A DNA stretch of 64,000 nt from Granulicella aggregans (GTDB taxonomy: Bacteria > Acidobacteriota > Terriglobia > Terriglobales > Acidobacteriaceae): the NCBI RefSeq assembly GCF_025685565.1, contig NZ_JAGSYE010000003.1, forward strand, positions 186,001 through 250,000, given 5' to 3'. A program made the position numbers and the translations under genes. Below are positions 23,824-32,188 of the stretch, piece after piece; positions within the stretch are counted from its first letter, which is position 1; each line of letters opens with the position of its first letter. Below the pieces are notes generated by a model. It was given only the letters and a program-made list of their open reading frames with translations. It was not told the DNA's origin and did no database searches.

Positions 23824-25680
23824 GTGCTCTTCTCATCGGAGTCTTCCCGTTTCTCGCTCTCAAGCCGGGCTCAGTCTATCGCCGTCGCACTTTTGCTATC
23901 GGCAACCGCTCTCGCGTCTTCTCCGAAAGCATTGGCTGACAATAAGAAACCCGCACCCGCGCCAAAGGCAGCGCCCGCGGCGAAGGCTCCCGCTCCCGCC
24001 GCGAAGCCCGCCGTCGGAGCCACGGCAACCCACGCAACCGGAGCGACGACTGCCGGACACACCACCGGTGCTACTACCGCTGGCCATACGACGGGAGCGA
24101 CTACCGGCGGCCACACCACCACAGCCACCGCCGGCGGAGCCAAAACGACAACCACAACTGGCACCAAGACCACCAATAATCCGGCAGGCGCTGGCGGCGC
24201 TAGATCAACTACACAACCAACGACCGCCGGAGGCCGAGGTCCCGCAGGCACTCCCGCTCCGAGGACGACCGGCCTAGCCCACACCGCAGGCGGGCCCCCG
24301 CCCGGCCACATGCCAACAGGCAGCCACGAGGTTCGCACCGCCCATGGCGATGTCATCCGAACGCGTCCGAACGGCTCTCGCGCCGACGTGCATGTCGCTG
24401 GCAGGAACATGGACATCCACCATGGTCTCAACGGCAATCGCCGCATCTCCGTAGAACGCGCAGACCACTCCCGAGTCTTTGCCGAACGCGGCGGTCGAGG
24501 CTACGTCCAGCACCCCTATCGCTACGGTGGACGCGAGTATGGTCGCCGCACTTACTACGACCATGGCCGCTACTACGACCACTACTACGGTCGCCATTAC
24601 TACCACGGCGAGTATGTCGACGTGTACGCACCAGCTCGCTTTTACTCGGTCGGTTTCTATGGCTGGGCCTACAATCCGTGGGCCGCTCCGATCAGCTACT
24701 CCTGGGGATGGGGTGCGGCTCCCTGGTACGGCTACTACGGTGCCTACTTTACCCCGTACCCGGTTTATCCCAGCGCAGCATTCTGGCTAACCGACTATCT
24801 CTTTTCCGTCAGCCTCCAGGCCGCCTATGCCGCAGCCGCCGCGAATGCTGAGGCCAATGCAATCGCAGCCTCGAATCCGCCACCCCCGCTCAGCCCGGAC
24901 GTGAAGCAGATGGTCGCCGACGAGGTAAAGAGCCAGCTTGCGCTCGAAAACGCCGAAGCCGCTGCGAACGCGCAAAACCAGGCTTCGGATCCTGCTTCTA
25001 GCAGCATCGAGCGCATGCTCAGCGATGGCAAACCGCACGTCTTCATCGCGGGCGGCGATCTTGACCTCGTCGATGCAAATGGACAAGAGTGCCCCATCAG
25101 CCAGGGAGACGTAATCGAAGTCCCCTCGGCTCCTGCCCCGGACGCCACGGCTGCCACTGCTCTTGTGGTCGCCAGCAAAGGTGGCAAGGAATGCGCTCGT
25201 TCGACGAACGTGAACGTTGCCTTCACCGATCTGCAGGATATGCAGAACCACCTGCGCGAGACGATCGACGCCGGCATGGGCGATCTGCAAGCGAAGCAAG
25301 GCAAGGGAGGACTTCCCGCCGCGCCTCCCTCCGCAACCACGCCACCCGTAGCCTCCGCCATTACCGCGGCAGCGCCACCGCCGGACACCAACGCTTCCGC
25401 CGAGATTGCCGAGCAGTCGAAGGCCGCCGATCAGGCCGAACAGGAAGTGGCAAGCGCCGCTCCGGTCACCCCTGGCCCGTCGGATCAAACTGAAGTCGCC
25501 GCCGCTCCTATTACTCGGACAGGCCCCCCAGCGACCATCGCGCTTGGCCAGACCATTGACCAGGTGACCGGCAGCTTCGGACAGCCGCTAAGCGTTCGGG
25601 ATCTCGGCACGAAAAAGGTCTACGTCTATAAGGACATGAAAGTGACCTTCAAAGCTGGAAAAGTGACGGATATCGAATAG
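23824..25680 (+). CDS. Large secreted Ala/Gly/Thr- and Tyr-rich protein with C-terminal BamE-like module
   Basis: Exported protein of 618 residues. Signal peptide, then an Ala/Pro/Lys linker, then near-perfect repeats of TTGATTAGH type (about 60-115), a basic region with EVRTAHGDVIRTRPNGSRADVH, a Tyr/His/Gly-rich stretch (about 225-300: YYDHGRYYDHYYGRHYY), an Ala/Asn helix, a domain with MLSDGKPHVFIAGGDLDLVD (about 395-500), and a C-terminal module (about 572-618: TIDQVTGSFGQP, KKVYVYKDMKVTFKAGKVTD) shared with the preceding gene. GTG start. No family is recognised for the whole. Low-complexity regions suggest a wall- or matrix-associated protein (inference). Confidence 0.78.
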   Translation: MLFSSESSRFSLSSRAQSIAVALLLSATALASSPKALADNKKPAPAPKAAPAAKAPAPAAKPAVGATATHATGATTAGHTTGATTAGHTTGATTGGHTTTATAGGAKTTTTTGTKTTNNPAGAGGARSTTQPTTAGGRGPAGTPAPRTTGLAHTAGGPPPGHMPTGSHEVRTAHGDVIRTRPNGSRADVHVAGRNMDIHHGLNGNRRISVERADHSRVFAERGGRGYVQHPYRYGGREYGRRTYYDHGRYYDHYYGRHYYHGEYVDVYAPARFYSVGFYGWAYNPWAAPISYSWGWGAAPWYGYYGAYFTPYPVYPSAAFWLTDYLFSVSLQAAYAAAAANAEANAIAASNPPPPLSPDVKQMVADEVKSQLALENAEAAANAQNQASDPASSSIERMLSDGKPHVFIAGGDLDLVDANGQECPISQGDVIEVPSAPAPDATAATALVVASKGGKECARSTNVNVAFTDLQDMQNHLRETIDAGMGDLQAKQGKGGLPAAPPSATTPPVASAITAAAPPPDTNASAEIAEQSKAADQAEQEVASAAPVTPGPSDQTEVAAAPITRTGPPATIALGQTIDQVTGSFGQPLSVRDLGTKKVYVYKDMKVTFKAGKVTDIE

Positions 25681-25702
25681 GCGCATTGTTGCAACAATGC
25701 GC
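25681..25702. repeat. Perfect 22-base palindrome
   Basis: GCGCATTGTTG followed by its exact reverse complement CAACAATGCGC, beginning at the base after the stop codon of the preceding gene. No T-run follows, so it is either a rho-dependent end, a stability hairpin, or a protein-binding site. Lies 53 bases before the ydcF-like gene. Confidence 0.85.
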
Positions 25703-25754
25703 ATGACATTCGTCTCTGGCCGGACCTTTTCTATCGCCCTGCTAATCTGGGCGG

Positions 25755-26378
25755 GTGAGACTCGTCCGGTTTTTCCTTGCTTTGCTGCTCCTCGCGATCG
25801 CCGCCGTGGCCATCAATCGCGCCGCAATCCCTAACCACAACACCGCCGTCACCCACTTCGACACGATCATCGTTCTTGGCTATCCCGCCAATCCGGACGG
25901 CACGCCCTCGCCCGACGAGCGCGAACGCGTCCTGGAGGCCGTTCGCCAGTACAAAGCCGGAATCGCGCCCGCGATCATCATGACCGGCGGCGCGGCCCAC
26001 AATCGCTTTGTCGAAGCTCACGTCATGGCCGCTTTCGCGATCAGCCAAGGCATTCCGGCAGAGGCCATCACCGAAGAGCGCCAGGCACAAAATACCATCC
26101 AAAACATCTTCTACTCGTCAGAGATCATGCGGTCCCACCAGTGGCACTCCGCAGAAGTGATCAGCTCCTCCGCCCACCTCGGCCGAGCCGCCATGATCCT
26201 CCAGGCGTTCCCCAAATCTCATCCCGGCCTCGCCTTCGACTGGCGCACCCACCCTGCTTCCTGGCCTGCCGAATACAGCCTCATCCGCCGCGCCTTCACC
26301 GATTCGCTCGAAGCCTCGCGCTGCCTGCAGATCCGCATCTTCGGCTTCCCCAAGTCGCGCTTTCTCCCCAAGGGATAG
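25755..26378 (+). CDS. YdcF family (DUF218) protein
   Basis: Membrane-anchored protein of 207 residues with one N-terminal hydrophobic helix (about 5-22) and a DUF218 domain: FDTIIVLGYPANPDG, RVLEAVRQYKAG, IIMTGGAAHN, AITEERQAQNTIQN and VISSSAHLGRA. Family members bind S-adenosylmethionine (E. coli YdcF) or act on the cell envelope (SanA, ElyC); which applies here is unknown. Start is GTG. Confidence 0.85.
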   Translation: MRLVRFFLALLLLAIAAVAINRAAIPNHNTAVTHFDTIIVLGYPANPDGTPSPDERERVLEAVRQYKAGIAPAIIMTGGAAHNRFVEAHVMAAFAISQGIPAEAITEERQAQNTIQNIFYSSEIMRSHQWHSAEVISSSAHLGRAAMILQAFPKSHPGLAFDWRTHPASWPAEYSLIRRAFTDSLEASRCLQIRIFGFPKSRFLPKG

Positions 26379-26428
26379 GACGCAATCTCCGAGTTATACA
26401 ATCATTCTGCGAAAGAGAGACCGCAAAA

Positions 26429-27217
26429 ATGATCATCGTCAATGACGAGTACGTCACCCTCGACACCCCCGACGGCCCCATGCGAACGCACATCGTCCGC
26501 CCAGCCGCTCCCGGCCGCTATCCCGGCATCATCTTCTACTCGGAGATCTTCCAGATCACCGCGCCCATCCGCCGCACCGCCGCCATGCTCGCCGGCCACG
26601 GGTACATCGTCGCCATGCCGGAGATCTACCACGAGTTCGAAGAGCCCGGCACGGTCTTCGCCTACGACCAGGCCGGCTCCGACCGCGGCAACGCGTTGAA
26701 AACCACCAAGAAGCTCATCAGCTACGACACCGACGCCCGCGCCGTGCTCGACCACCTCGCCGGTCGTCCCGACTGCACCGGCAAGCTCGGTGCGATGGGC
26801 ATCTGCATCGGCGGCCATCTAGCATTCCGCGCCGGTATGAACCCGGACGTCCTCGCCACCGCCTGCTTCTATGCCACCGATATTCATAAAGGCAGCTTGG
26901 GTGAAGGCATGAACGACGACTCCCTCGAACGCGCCAAGGACATCCACGGCGAGCTCCTCATGATCTGGGGTCGCCAGGACCCGCACATCTCTCTCGAAGG
27001 CCGGATGAAGGTCCTCGCCCGCCTCAACGAGCTTGGCACCCGGCTCAGCTGGCACGAGGTCAACGGCGCACACGCTTTCATGCGCGACGAAGGCATCCGC
27101 TACGACCCCGAGCTCGCCTACTCGCTCTACGGCCTCGTCTTCGACTTCTTCCACCGCAAGCTCGGCGAAGGCGACCTCTCCGTATCCGCCCCCGCAAGCA
27201 CCGAGACACGTCACTAA
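26429..27217 (+). CDS. Dienelactone hydrolase family protein
   Basis: Alpha/beta hydrolase of 262 residues. The nucleophile is Cys in MGICIGGH, the acid Asp in GRQDPH, and the His in NGAHAFMRDEG, the Cys-Asp-His triad of dienelactone hydrolase. The family opens lactone rings in chloroaromatic breakdown but many members have other ester or lactone substrates, so the pathway is not known. No catechol-pathway genes are nearby. ATG at 26429 was chosen; the frame remains open upstream, but that part overlaps the YdcF gene. Confidence 0.85.
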   Translation: MIIVNDEYVTLDTPDGPMRTHIVRPAAPGRYPGIIFYSEIFQITAPIRRTAAMLAGHGYIVAMPEIYHEFEEPGTVFAYDQAGSDRGNALKTTKKLISYDTDARAVLDHLAGRPDCTGKLGAMGICIGGHLAFRAGMNPDVLATACFYATDIHKGSLGEGMNDDSLERAKDIHGELLMIWGRQDPHISLEGRMKVLARLNELGTRLSWHEVNGAHAFMRDEGIRYDPELAYSLYGLVFDFFHRKLGEGDLSVSAPASTETRH

Positions 27218-27324
27218 GGCCCTACCCGATTGTGAACGGGATCAAATCCCGCTTGCAGTCGGGTTCCCGGCTCTTCAACGGTCCGGCAGCAGAACGCGCT
27301 ATCCTTGAAGGAGTGGCAACCACC

Positions 27325-28329
27325 GTGACAACCCGTACCGGGCATGACCTCGCCGGTCAGGAGGACGAACTCCCTCACGCGACCGCGACCGCCCCGGGCC
27401 GTATCGACGAGCGTTCGGTTCCTTCACTCCTCGCGGACTACGCGACGCTGCTCAAGCCTCGCGTCTCCTTGATGGTCGTCATCACCGCCGCCGGCGGCTT
27501 CTACCTCGGCAGCCTGCGCTCCGGTATCAGCCCCTTCCACCTCGGTGCCGTCGAGGCCCTCGCAGGGATCGCAGTAGTCACCTTCGGCAGCAGCATCCTG
27601 AACCAGGCCCTCGAACGCCGCACCGATACCCTGATGCGCCGCACCGCCAACCGCCCCATGGCGGCAGGCCGAATCGGCTTGGCCCACGGCCTTATCCTCG
27701 GCTTCCTCGCCGTATTCCTGGGCACTCTTTACCTTGCCGAAGTCACCAACGTCATCACCGGCACCCTGACACTTCTTACTGCCGTCGGCTACGTCGCCAT
27801 CTACACCCCGCTCAAGCGATTCACCACCATCAACACCTTCATCGGCGCATTCCCCGGAGCGCTTCCGCCGCTCATCGGCTGGACCGCCGCCCGCGGCGTC
27901 ATCGAGTGGCCCGGTGTCGCCCTCTTCGCCATCCTCTTCGTCTGGCAGTTCCCCCACTTCATGGCCATTGGCTGGATGTATCGCGAAGACTATGCCGCAG
28001 CCGGCATCAAGCTAACCGCGACCCAGGAACCCGCAAAGTCCGCCGCGCAGATGGCCGTCGCCCAGGCGCTCTTTTACGCCGTGATCATGATCCCCGTCAG
28101 CCTATGGCCTGTAGCCCTACACACCACCGGATACATCTACGGCGCAGCCGCGGCGATCCTCTCCGTCGGATATCTCTGGTACACCCTGCGCTTCGCCCGC
28201 ATCCTGCGCGATCCTCTCTCATCCGAGTCCCGCACCTACGCCCGCGAGTTGCTTCGCTACTCGGTCATCTTTCTTCCTCTGCTGCTTGCCGCAATGACCC
28301 TCGATGCTAAAGGACGACTGCTCTTCTAA
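27325..28329 (+). CDS. ctaB: Protoheme IX farnesyltransferase
   Basis: Membrane prenyltransferase making heme O from heme B and farnesyl diphosphate for terminal oxidases, about 334 residues with nine predicted helices. Family signatures: LLKPRVSLMVVITAAGGF, NQALERRTDTLMRRTANRPM (Asp-rich binding motif), YTPLKRFTTINTFIGAFPGALPPLIGW and WQFPHFMAIGWMYREDY. GTG at 27325 lies 11 bases after GAAGGAG. GTG codons at 27313 and 27232 are alternatives. The stop overlaps the next start (TAATG), so DUF420 is translationally coupled. Confidence 0.94.
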   Translation: MTTRTGHDLAGQEDELPHATATAPGRIDERSVPSLLADYATLLKPRVSLMVVITAAGGFYLGSLRSGISPFHLGAVEALAGIAVVTFGSSILNQALERRTDTLMRRTANRPMAAGRIGLAHGLILGFLAVFLGTLYLAEVTNVITGTLTLLTAVGYVAIYTPLKRFTTINTFIGAFPGALPPLIGWTAARGVIEWPGVALFAILFVWQFPHFMAIGWMYREDYAAAGIKLTATQEPAKSAAQMAVAQALFYAVIMIPVSLWPVALHTTGYIYGAAAAILSVGYLWYTLRFARILRDPLSSESRTYARELLRYSVIFLPLLLAAMTLDAKGRLLF

Positions 28330-28895
28330 TGCAAGCCACGCTACCTAAAATGAACGAAAAGCCAAATACCCTGCGCACACCGCCTGCCATCATCGCGACG
28401 ATTGTCATCGTCAGTGCCCTCGCCAGCGCGCTCATCTGCTATCTCGTCTACTTCCACGCCCCGTCCGACGTCACCGGAACTCACCTGCGTTCGCTCCCTT
28501 TCCTGAACGCAGTCCTGAACGCCTGCGCGACGGTCGCCCTCATTGTCGGCTACATCTACATCCGCGCACGAAAGCTCAGTGCGCACCGGGCATCGATGTT
28601 CGCCGCATTCTTCTTTTCGTCGATCTTCCTGGTCTCCTACCTCACCAACTTCACTCTCCACGGCGAGACCCTTTTCAACCGTCTCAGTCCCTGGTGGCCC
28701 TTCTACTGGAAGCTTCTCCTCTCGCACATCCTCCTGTCGATCATCGCGCTGCCCCTGATCCTGATCACCTTCTTCCTATCGCTCACGGGCCGCTTTCCCG
28801 CCCACCGCAAGCTGGCCCGCTACACCTTCCCGATCTGGCTCTATGTCTCGGTCACCGGCGTGATCGTCTACATCATGCAATCGGCGCTGCGGTAA
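28329..28895 (+). CDS. DUF420 membrane protein (CtaM-like)
   Basis: Inner-membrane protein of 188 residues with about five helices. The conserved DUF420 features are PFLNAVLNACATVALIVGY, HRASMFAAFFFSSIFLVSY, and LLLSHILLSIIALPLIL, with His residues at positions expected to bind metal or heme. DUF420 proteins include CtaM, required for maturation of heme oxidases in Staphylococcus. It overlaps ctaB by one base and the next gene by one base, supporting a role in oxidase assembly. Confidence 0.85.
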   Translation: MQATLPKMNEKPNTLRTPPAIIATIVIVSALASALICYLVYFHAPSDVTGTHLRSLPFLNAVLNACATVALIVGYIYIRARKLSAHRASMFAAFFFSSIFLVSYLTNFTLHGETLFNRLSPWWPFYWKLLLSHILLSIIALPLILITFFLSLTGRFPAHRKLARYTFPIWLYVSVTGVIVYIMQSALR

Positions 28896-29128
28896 TGGGG
28901 ATGCAGCAGGACACCCGCGCTCTTCTACGCACCGGATCGGCCCTCTTCCTCACCGGAGCGATCTCGGCGCTGCTCATCTTCGTAGCGTTCGGCGGCATCA
29001 CACGCCGACAGGGTCCCCACACCAATCTGGGATGGCTGGCTCTCATGCTTGCCATGGGATGCCTGCCCACTGGCGCGCTCACCCTCGCGCTGGGACTGGC
29101 AAAACTCGCCGGAGACCGCAAAAAATAG
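28895..29128 (+). CDS. Small membrane protein coupled to DUF420
   Basis: Predicted protein of 77 residues with two transmembrane helices (about 15-33 and 45-66) and a short lysine tail. It starts at the ATG overlapping the DUF420 stop (TAATG). I recognise no family. Its tight coupling to ctaB and DUF420 suggests a role in heme O or cytochrome oxidase biogenesis (inference). A longer frame reaching back to 28694 overlaps the DUF420 gene and is not supported. Confidence 0.65.
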   Translation: MGMQQDTRALLRTGSALFLTGAISALLIFVAFGGITRRQGPHTNLGWLALMLAMGCLPTGALTLALGLAKLAGDRKK

Positions 29129-29140
29129 CAGAAGCGCAGG

Positions 29141-29401
29141 CTACTGCGGATCCAGCATGACCTGATCGACAAAGCACCACCCCCAGGTCTCTCCCGGCTC
29201 GAGGCTCCTCATAATCGCGTGCTTGGTGCCATGGAAGTGTTTCGTTGCGTGCTTCCCGATCGAAGAGTCGCAACATCCCACATGCCCGCACTCCATGCAC
29301 ATCCGCAGATGGACCCACTCCTGACCGATCTTCAGGCACTCTTCACATCCATCCGTGTTTGGACGAACGTCCCGCATCTGCCCCAGGTGCTTGCACTGCA
29401 T
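29141..29401 (-). CDS. UBP-type zinc-finger protein
   Basis: Protein of 86 residues made almost entirely of one ZnF-UBP domain: CKHL, CEECLKIGQEWVHLRMCMECGHVGCCDSS, then KHATKHFHGTKHAIMRSLEPGETWGWCFVD. Zinc ligands are the Cys and His residues in these motifs. In eukaryotes the domain binds free ubiquitin C-terminus; its bacterial role is unknown. Convergent with the preceding coupled set; a GH42-like gene diverges from it. Confidence 0.88.
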   Translation of the reverse strand: MQCKHLGQMRDVRPNTDGCEECLKIGQEWVHLRMCMECGHVGCCDSSIGKHATKHFHGTKHAIMRSLEPGETWGWCFVDQVMLDPQ

Positions 29402-29592
29402 GGTTCACCTCGCTCGCTAACAGGTATATCGCATACAAGGGAACGTCCGCGAATCGGTCATCGCGACAGCATCTTTCCCGAGAAAGCGCGAAAACCGCTA
29501 AGCTTGTAGGGCCGATTCTGCGAGGTCGCAAGACCCTCGCAATCTCCCAACCAAGCGATCGCCGAAACCCCATCGCCGCCAGAGGTAACACC

Positions 29593-31707
29593 TTGACCTT
29601 CGTGAAAACGTATTCCTGGCTCTTCCTCGCTTTACTCGTCACCGCTGGCTCACTCGCGTCCGCCCAATCAGCGAAGGTCCCGTCGCAGACCATCCTCTTC
29701 GGCGCAGCCTACTACGAGGAATACTCGCCGACCGACCGCCTCGACGAGGACATCCGCTTGATGAAGGCGGCCAACATCACCGTCGTCCGCATCGCGGAGT
29801 CCACCTGGGGCACACTCGAACCGCAGGAAGGCGTCTTCGACTTCAGCCACGTCGACCGCGTGCTCAACGCCATGGACAAGGCCGGCATCAAGGTCATCGT
29901 CGGCACACCCACCTACGCCGTCCCCACCTGGCTGGCCCGCGAACATCCCGACGTCCTGGCCATCACGCCACAAGGTCCCGGCATCTACGGCCGCCGCCAG
30001 AACATGGACATTACCAACCCGAACTTCCGTGCCGCCGCCGAACGCGTCATCGTCGCGCTCATCGACCACGTCAAAGATCATCCCAGCGTCATCGGCTACC
30101 AGGTCGACAACGAGACCAAGTCCTACGACACCAGCGGCCCCAACGTGCAGGCCGCCTTCGTCAAGTGGATGCAGGCCCGGCATCCCGACCTCAACAAGCT
30201 CAATCATGACTTCGGCCTCGACTACTGGAGCAACCGCATCAACCGCTGGGAAGACTTCCCCTCCGCGAACGGTTCCATCAACGCCAGCATCTCCGCCGCC
30301 TTCGCCGAGTTCCAACGCGGCCTCGTCACGGAGTATCTTGGCTGGCAGGCATCGCTCATCCGCCAGCACGATCGCCCCGATCAGTTCCTCACGCAGAACT
30401 TCGACCTCGACTGGCGCGGCTACTCCTACGGCATCCAGACTGAGGTAAACCACTTCGACGCCGCCCGCGCGCTCGATGTCGCGGGCATCGACATCTACCA
30501 CCCCACCCAAGACCACCTCACCGGCACTGAGATCGCCCTCGGCGGCGACATCGCCCGCTCCATGCGCGGCGGCCAGAACTATCTCGTCATGGAGACCGAA
30601 GCTCAGGGCTTCCCCGAGTGGACCCCCTATCCCGGCCAGTTGCGCCTACAGGCCTTCAGCCATCTCGCATCCGGCGCCAACATGCTCGAATACTGGCATT
30701 GGAGCACCACCAACAACGCCGCCGAGACCTACTGGCGCGGCCTGCTCAGCCAGGACGAAAAGCCCAACCCCACCTACGACGAAGCCGCCACCATCGGCAA
30801 AGACCTCGCCCGCCTCGGCCCCGAACTCGTCAACATGAAGAAGCAGAATCGCATCGCGATCTACGTCAGCAACCGGGCCCTCACTGCCTTCAACGCCTTC
30901 AAGTTTGGCTGGGGATCGCGAACAACTTACAACGACGTCATGCGGCCTTTCTACGACGCGCTCTATCGCATGAACGAAGAGGTCGACTTCATCGATCCTT
31001 CAACCACCGATCTCTCCCGCTACAAGCTCATCGTCGTCCCCGCGCTTTATGCCGCTTCAGATGCAGAGATTGAACACCTCAACGCCTTCGCGAAGTCCGG
31101 CGGTCATCTCATCTACACCTTCAAGAGCGGCTTCTCGGACGAGAACGTCAAGGTCCGCTCCGGCGAACAAGGCGGCCCGGTGGCAGAGGCTGCAGGCATC
31201 CACTACAACCAGTTCACTATCCCCGAAGGCGTCTCCCTCGAAGGCGACCCGTACCACGTAGGCGACAAAGAAAACTCCGCCCGCTGGTGGATGGAGTTCG
31301 TCACCCCAACCACGGCCAAGGTCATCGCCCAGTACCATCACCCCGTCTGGGGCAAGTACGCCGCGATCACGCGCAACACCTACGGCAAAGGAGAAGTCAC
31401 CTACATCGGCTTCATGCCCAGCGACGCCCTCGCCGAGAAGATCATGAAGGAAGCCGCAGAGCGCGCTAACCTCTGGGGACCGCAGCAGACACTTCACTTC
31501 CCCACCATCATGCGCAGCGGCGTGCTCGCGAACGGAAAGGCCGTCCACTACGTTCTGAATTACACGCCCGCGCCTGCGCAGGCCAGCTATGGCTTCCCTT
31601 CAGGCAAGGACTTGCTCTCAGGCACTGCCGTCCAGAAAGATGGCACCGTCGCTCTGCCCGCATGGGGTGCCGCAATCGTTGAAGAAGACTCCCCAACCAG
31701 GCCCTAA
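29593..31707 (+). CDS. Secreted GH42-like beta-galactosidase
   Basis: Secreted glycosidase of 704 residues. Signal peptide about 1-25, then a TIM barrel starting FGAAYYEEYSP. The acid/base is expected at Glu174 in YQVDNET and the nucleophile at Glu334 in VMETEAQG, the two GH42 positions. A trimerisation-like Rossmann domain (about 420-620: YKLIVVPALYAASDAEIEHL, GGHLIYTFKSGF) and a C-terminal beta domain follow. Releases terminal galactose. A TTG start at 29593 has AGAGGT six bases upstream; a GTG at 29602 is an alternative. Upstream frame to 29245 is antisense to the zinc-finger gene. Confidence 0.87.
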   Translation: MTFVKTYSWLFLALLVTAGSLASAQSAKVPSQTILFGAAYYEEYSPTDRLDEDIRLMKAANITVVRIAESTWGTLEPQEGVFDFSHVDRVLNAMDKAGIKVIVGTPTYAVPTWLAREHPDVLAITPQGPGIYGRRQNMDITNPNFRAAAERVIVALIDHVKDHPSVIGYQVDNETKSYDTSGPNVQAAFVKWMQARHPDLNKLNHDFGLDYWSNRINRWEDFPSANGSINASISAAFAEFQRGLVTEYLGWQASLIRQHDRPDQFLTQNFDLDWRGYSYGIQTEVNHFDAARALDVAGIDIYHPTQDHLTGTEIALGGDIARSMRGGQNYLVMETEAQGFPEWTPYPGQLRLQAFSHLASGANMLEYWHWSTTNNAAETYWRGLLSQDEKPNPTYDEAATIGKDLARLGPELVNMKKQNRIAIYVSNRALTAFNAFKFGWGSRTTYNDVMRPFYDALYRMNEEVDFIDPSTTDLSRYKLIVVPALYAASDAEIEHLNAFAKSGGHLIYTFKSGFSDENVKVRSGEQGGPVAEAAGIHYNQFTIPEGVSLEGDPYHVGDKENSARWWMEFVTPTTAKVIAQYHHPVWGKYAAITRNTYGKGEVTYIGFMPSDALAEKIMKEAAERANLWGPQQTLHFPTIMRSGVLANGKAVHYVLNYTPAPAQASYGFPSGKDLLSGTAVQKDGTVALPAWGAAIVEEDSPTRP

Positions 31708-31718
31708 CTACGCCAGCT

Positions 31719-32138
31719 TCACTTCGCGAAGAGGCTGCTGAAGTCGTCAAATCCCTTGAATTCCAGCGCGTTCCCCGCCGGGTCTAGCAGGAACATCGTT
31801 CCCTGCTCACCCACCTCACCCTGGAACCGGATGTACGGCTCGATGACGAACCTGACGCCCTGCGACTTCAGCCTCTCGGCGAACTCTCTCCACCGAGCCA
31901 TCGTCAGCACTACCCCGAAGTGCGGCACCGGAACATCATGCCCATCCACTGGATTGGCATAGCCCTCGGTCGCGACCTTCGGCTTGTAGTGCGCCACAAT
32001 CTGGTGCCCAAACAGATCGAAGTCGATCCAATGCGCCGCACTGCGCCCTTCAGGACAGCCAAGCACCGTTCCATAAAAGTGCCGTGCAGCCTCCAGGTCA
32101 TCGACAGGAAATGCGATATGAAACGGTGTCAATTGCAT
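31719..32138 (-). CDS. VOC superfamily (glyoxalase-like) protein
   Basis: Protein of 139 residues with the paired beta-alpha-beta-beta-beta modules of vicinal-oxygen-chelate proteins: HIAFPVDDLEAARHFYGTVLG, HFGVVLTMARWREFAERL, and FLLDPAGNALEFKGF. Metal ligands would be the first His, the central His, and the last Glu. Substrate unknown (glyoxalase, dioxygenase or resistance protein are options). The ATG at 32138 follows an in-frame TTG. It ends 12 bases from the convergent GH42-like gene. Confidence 0.85.
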   Translation of the reverse strand: MQLTPFHIAFPVDDLEAARHFYGTVLGCPEGRSAAHWIDFDLFGHQIVAHYKPKVATEGYANPVDGHDVPVPHFGVVLTMARWREFAERLKSQGVRFVIEPYIRFQGEVGEQGTMFLLDPAGNALEFKGFDDFSSLFAK

Positions 32139-32188
32139 CAAGCTTCAGTCTCCCTAGAGCCCTAGTTTATGCGCAGCGGAGACAAAGC

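Noticed and set aside
24020..24180. Repeated GCGACGACTGCCGG-type units as a CRISPR or minisatellite
   Set aside because: They code in frame for a Thr/Gly/Ala repeat of the secreted protein and are irregular; no spacer structure.
26141..26428. N-terminal extension of the dienelactone hydrolase
   Set aside because: The extra frame overlaps the YdcF gene on the same strand and is Arg/Pro-rich; the MIIVNDEYV start is typical.
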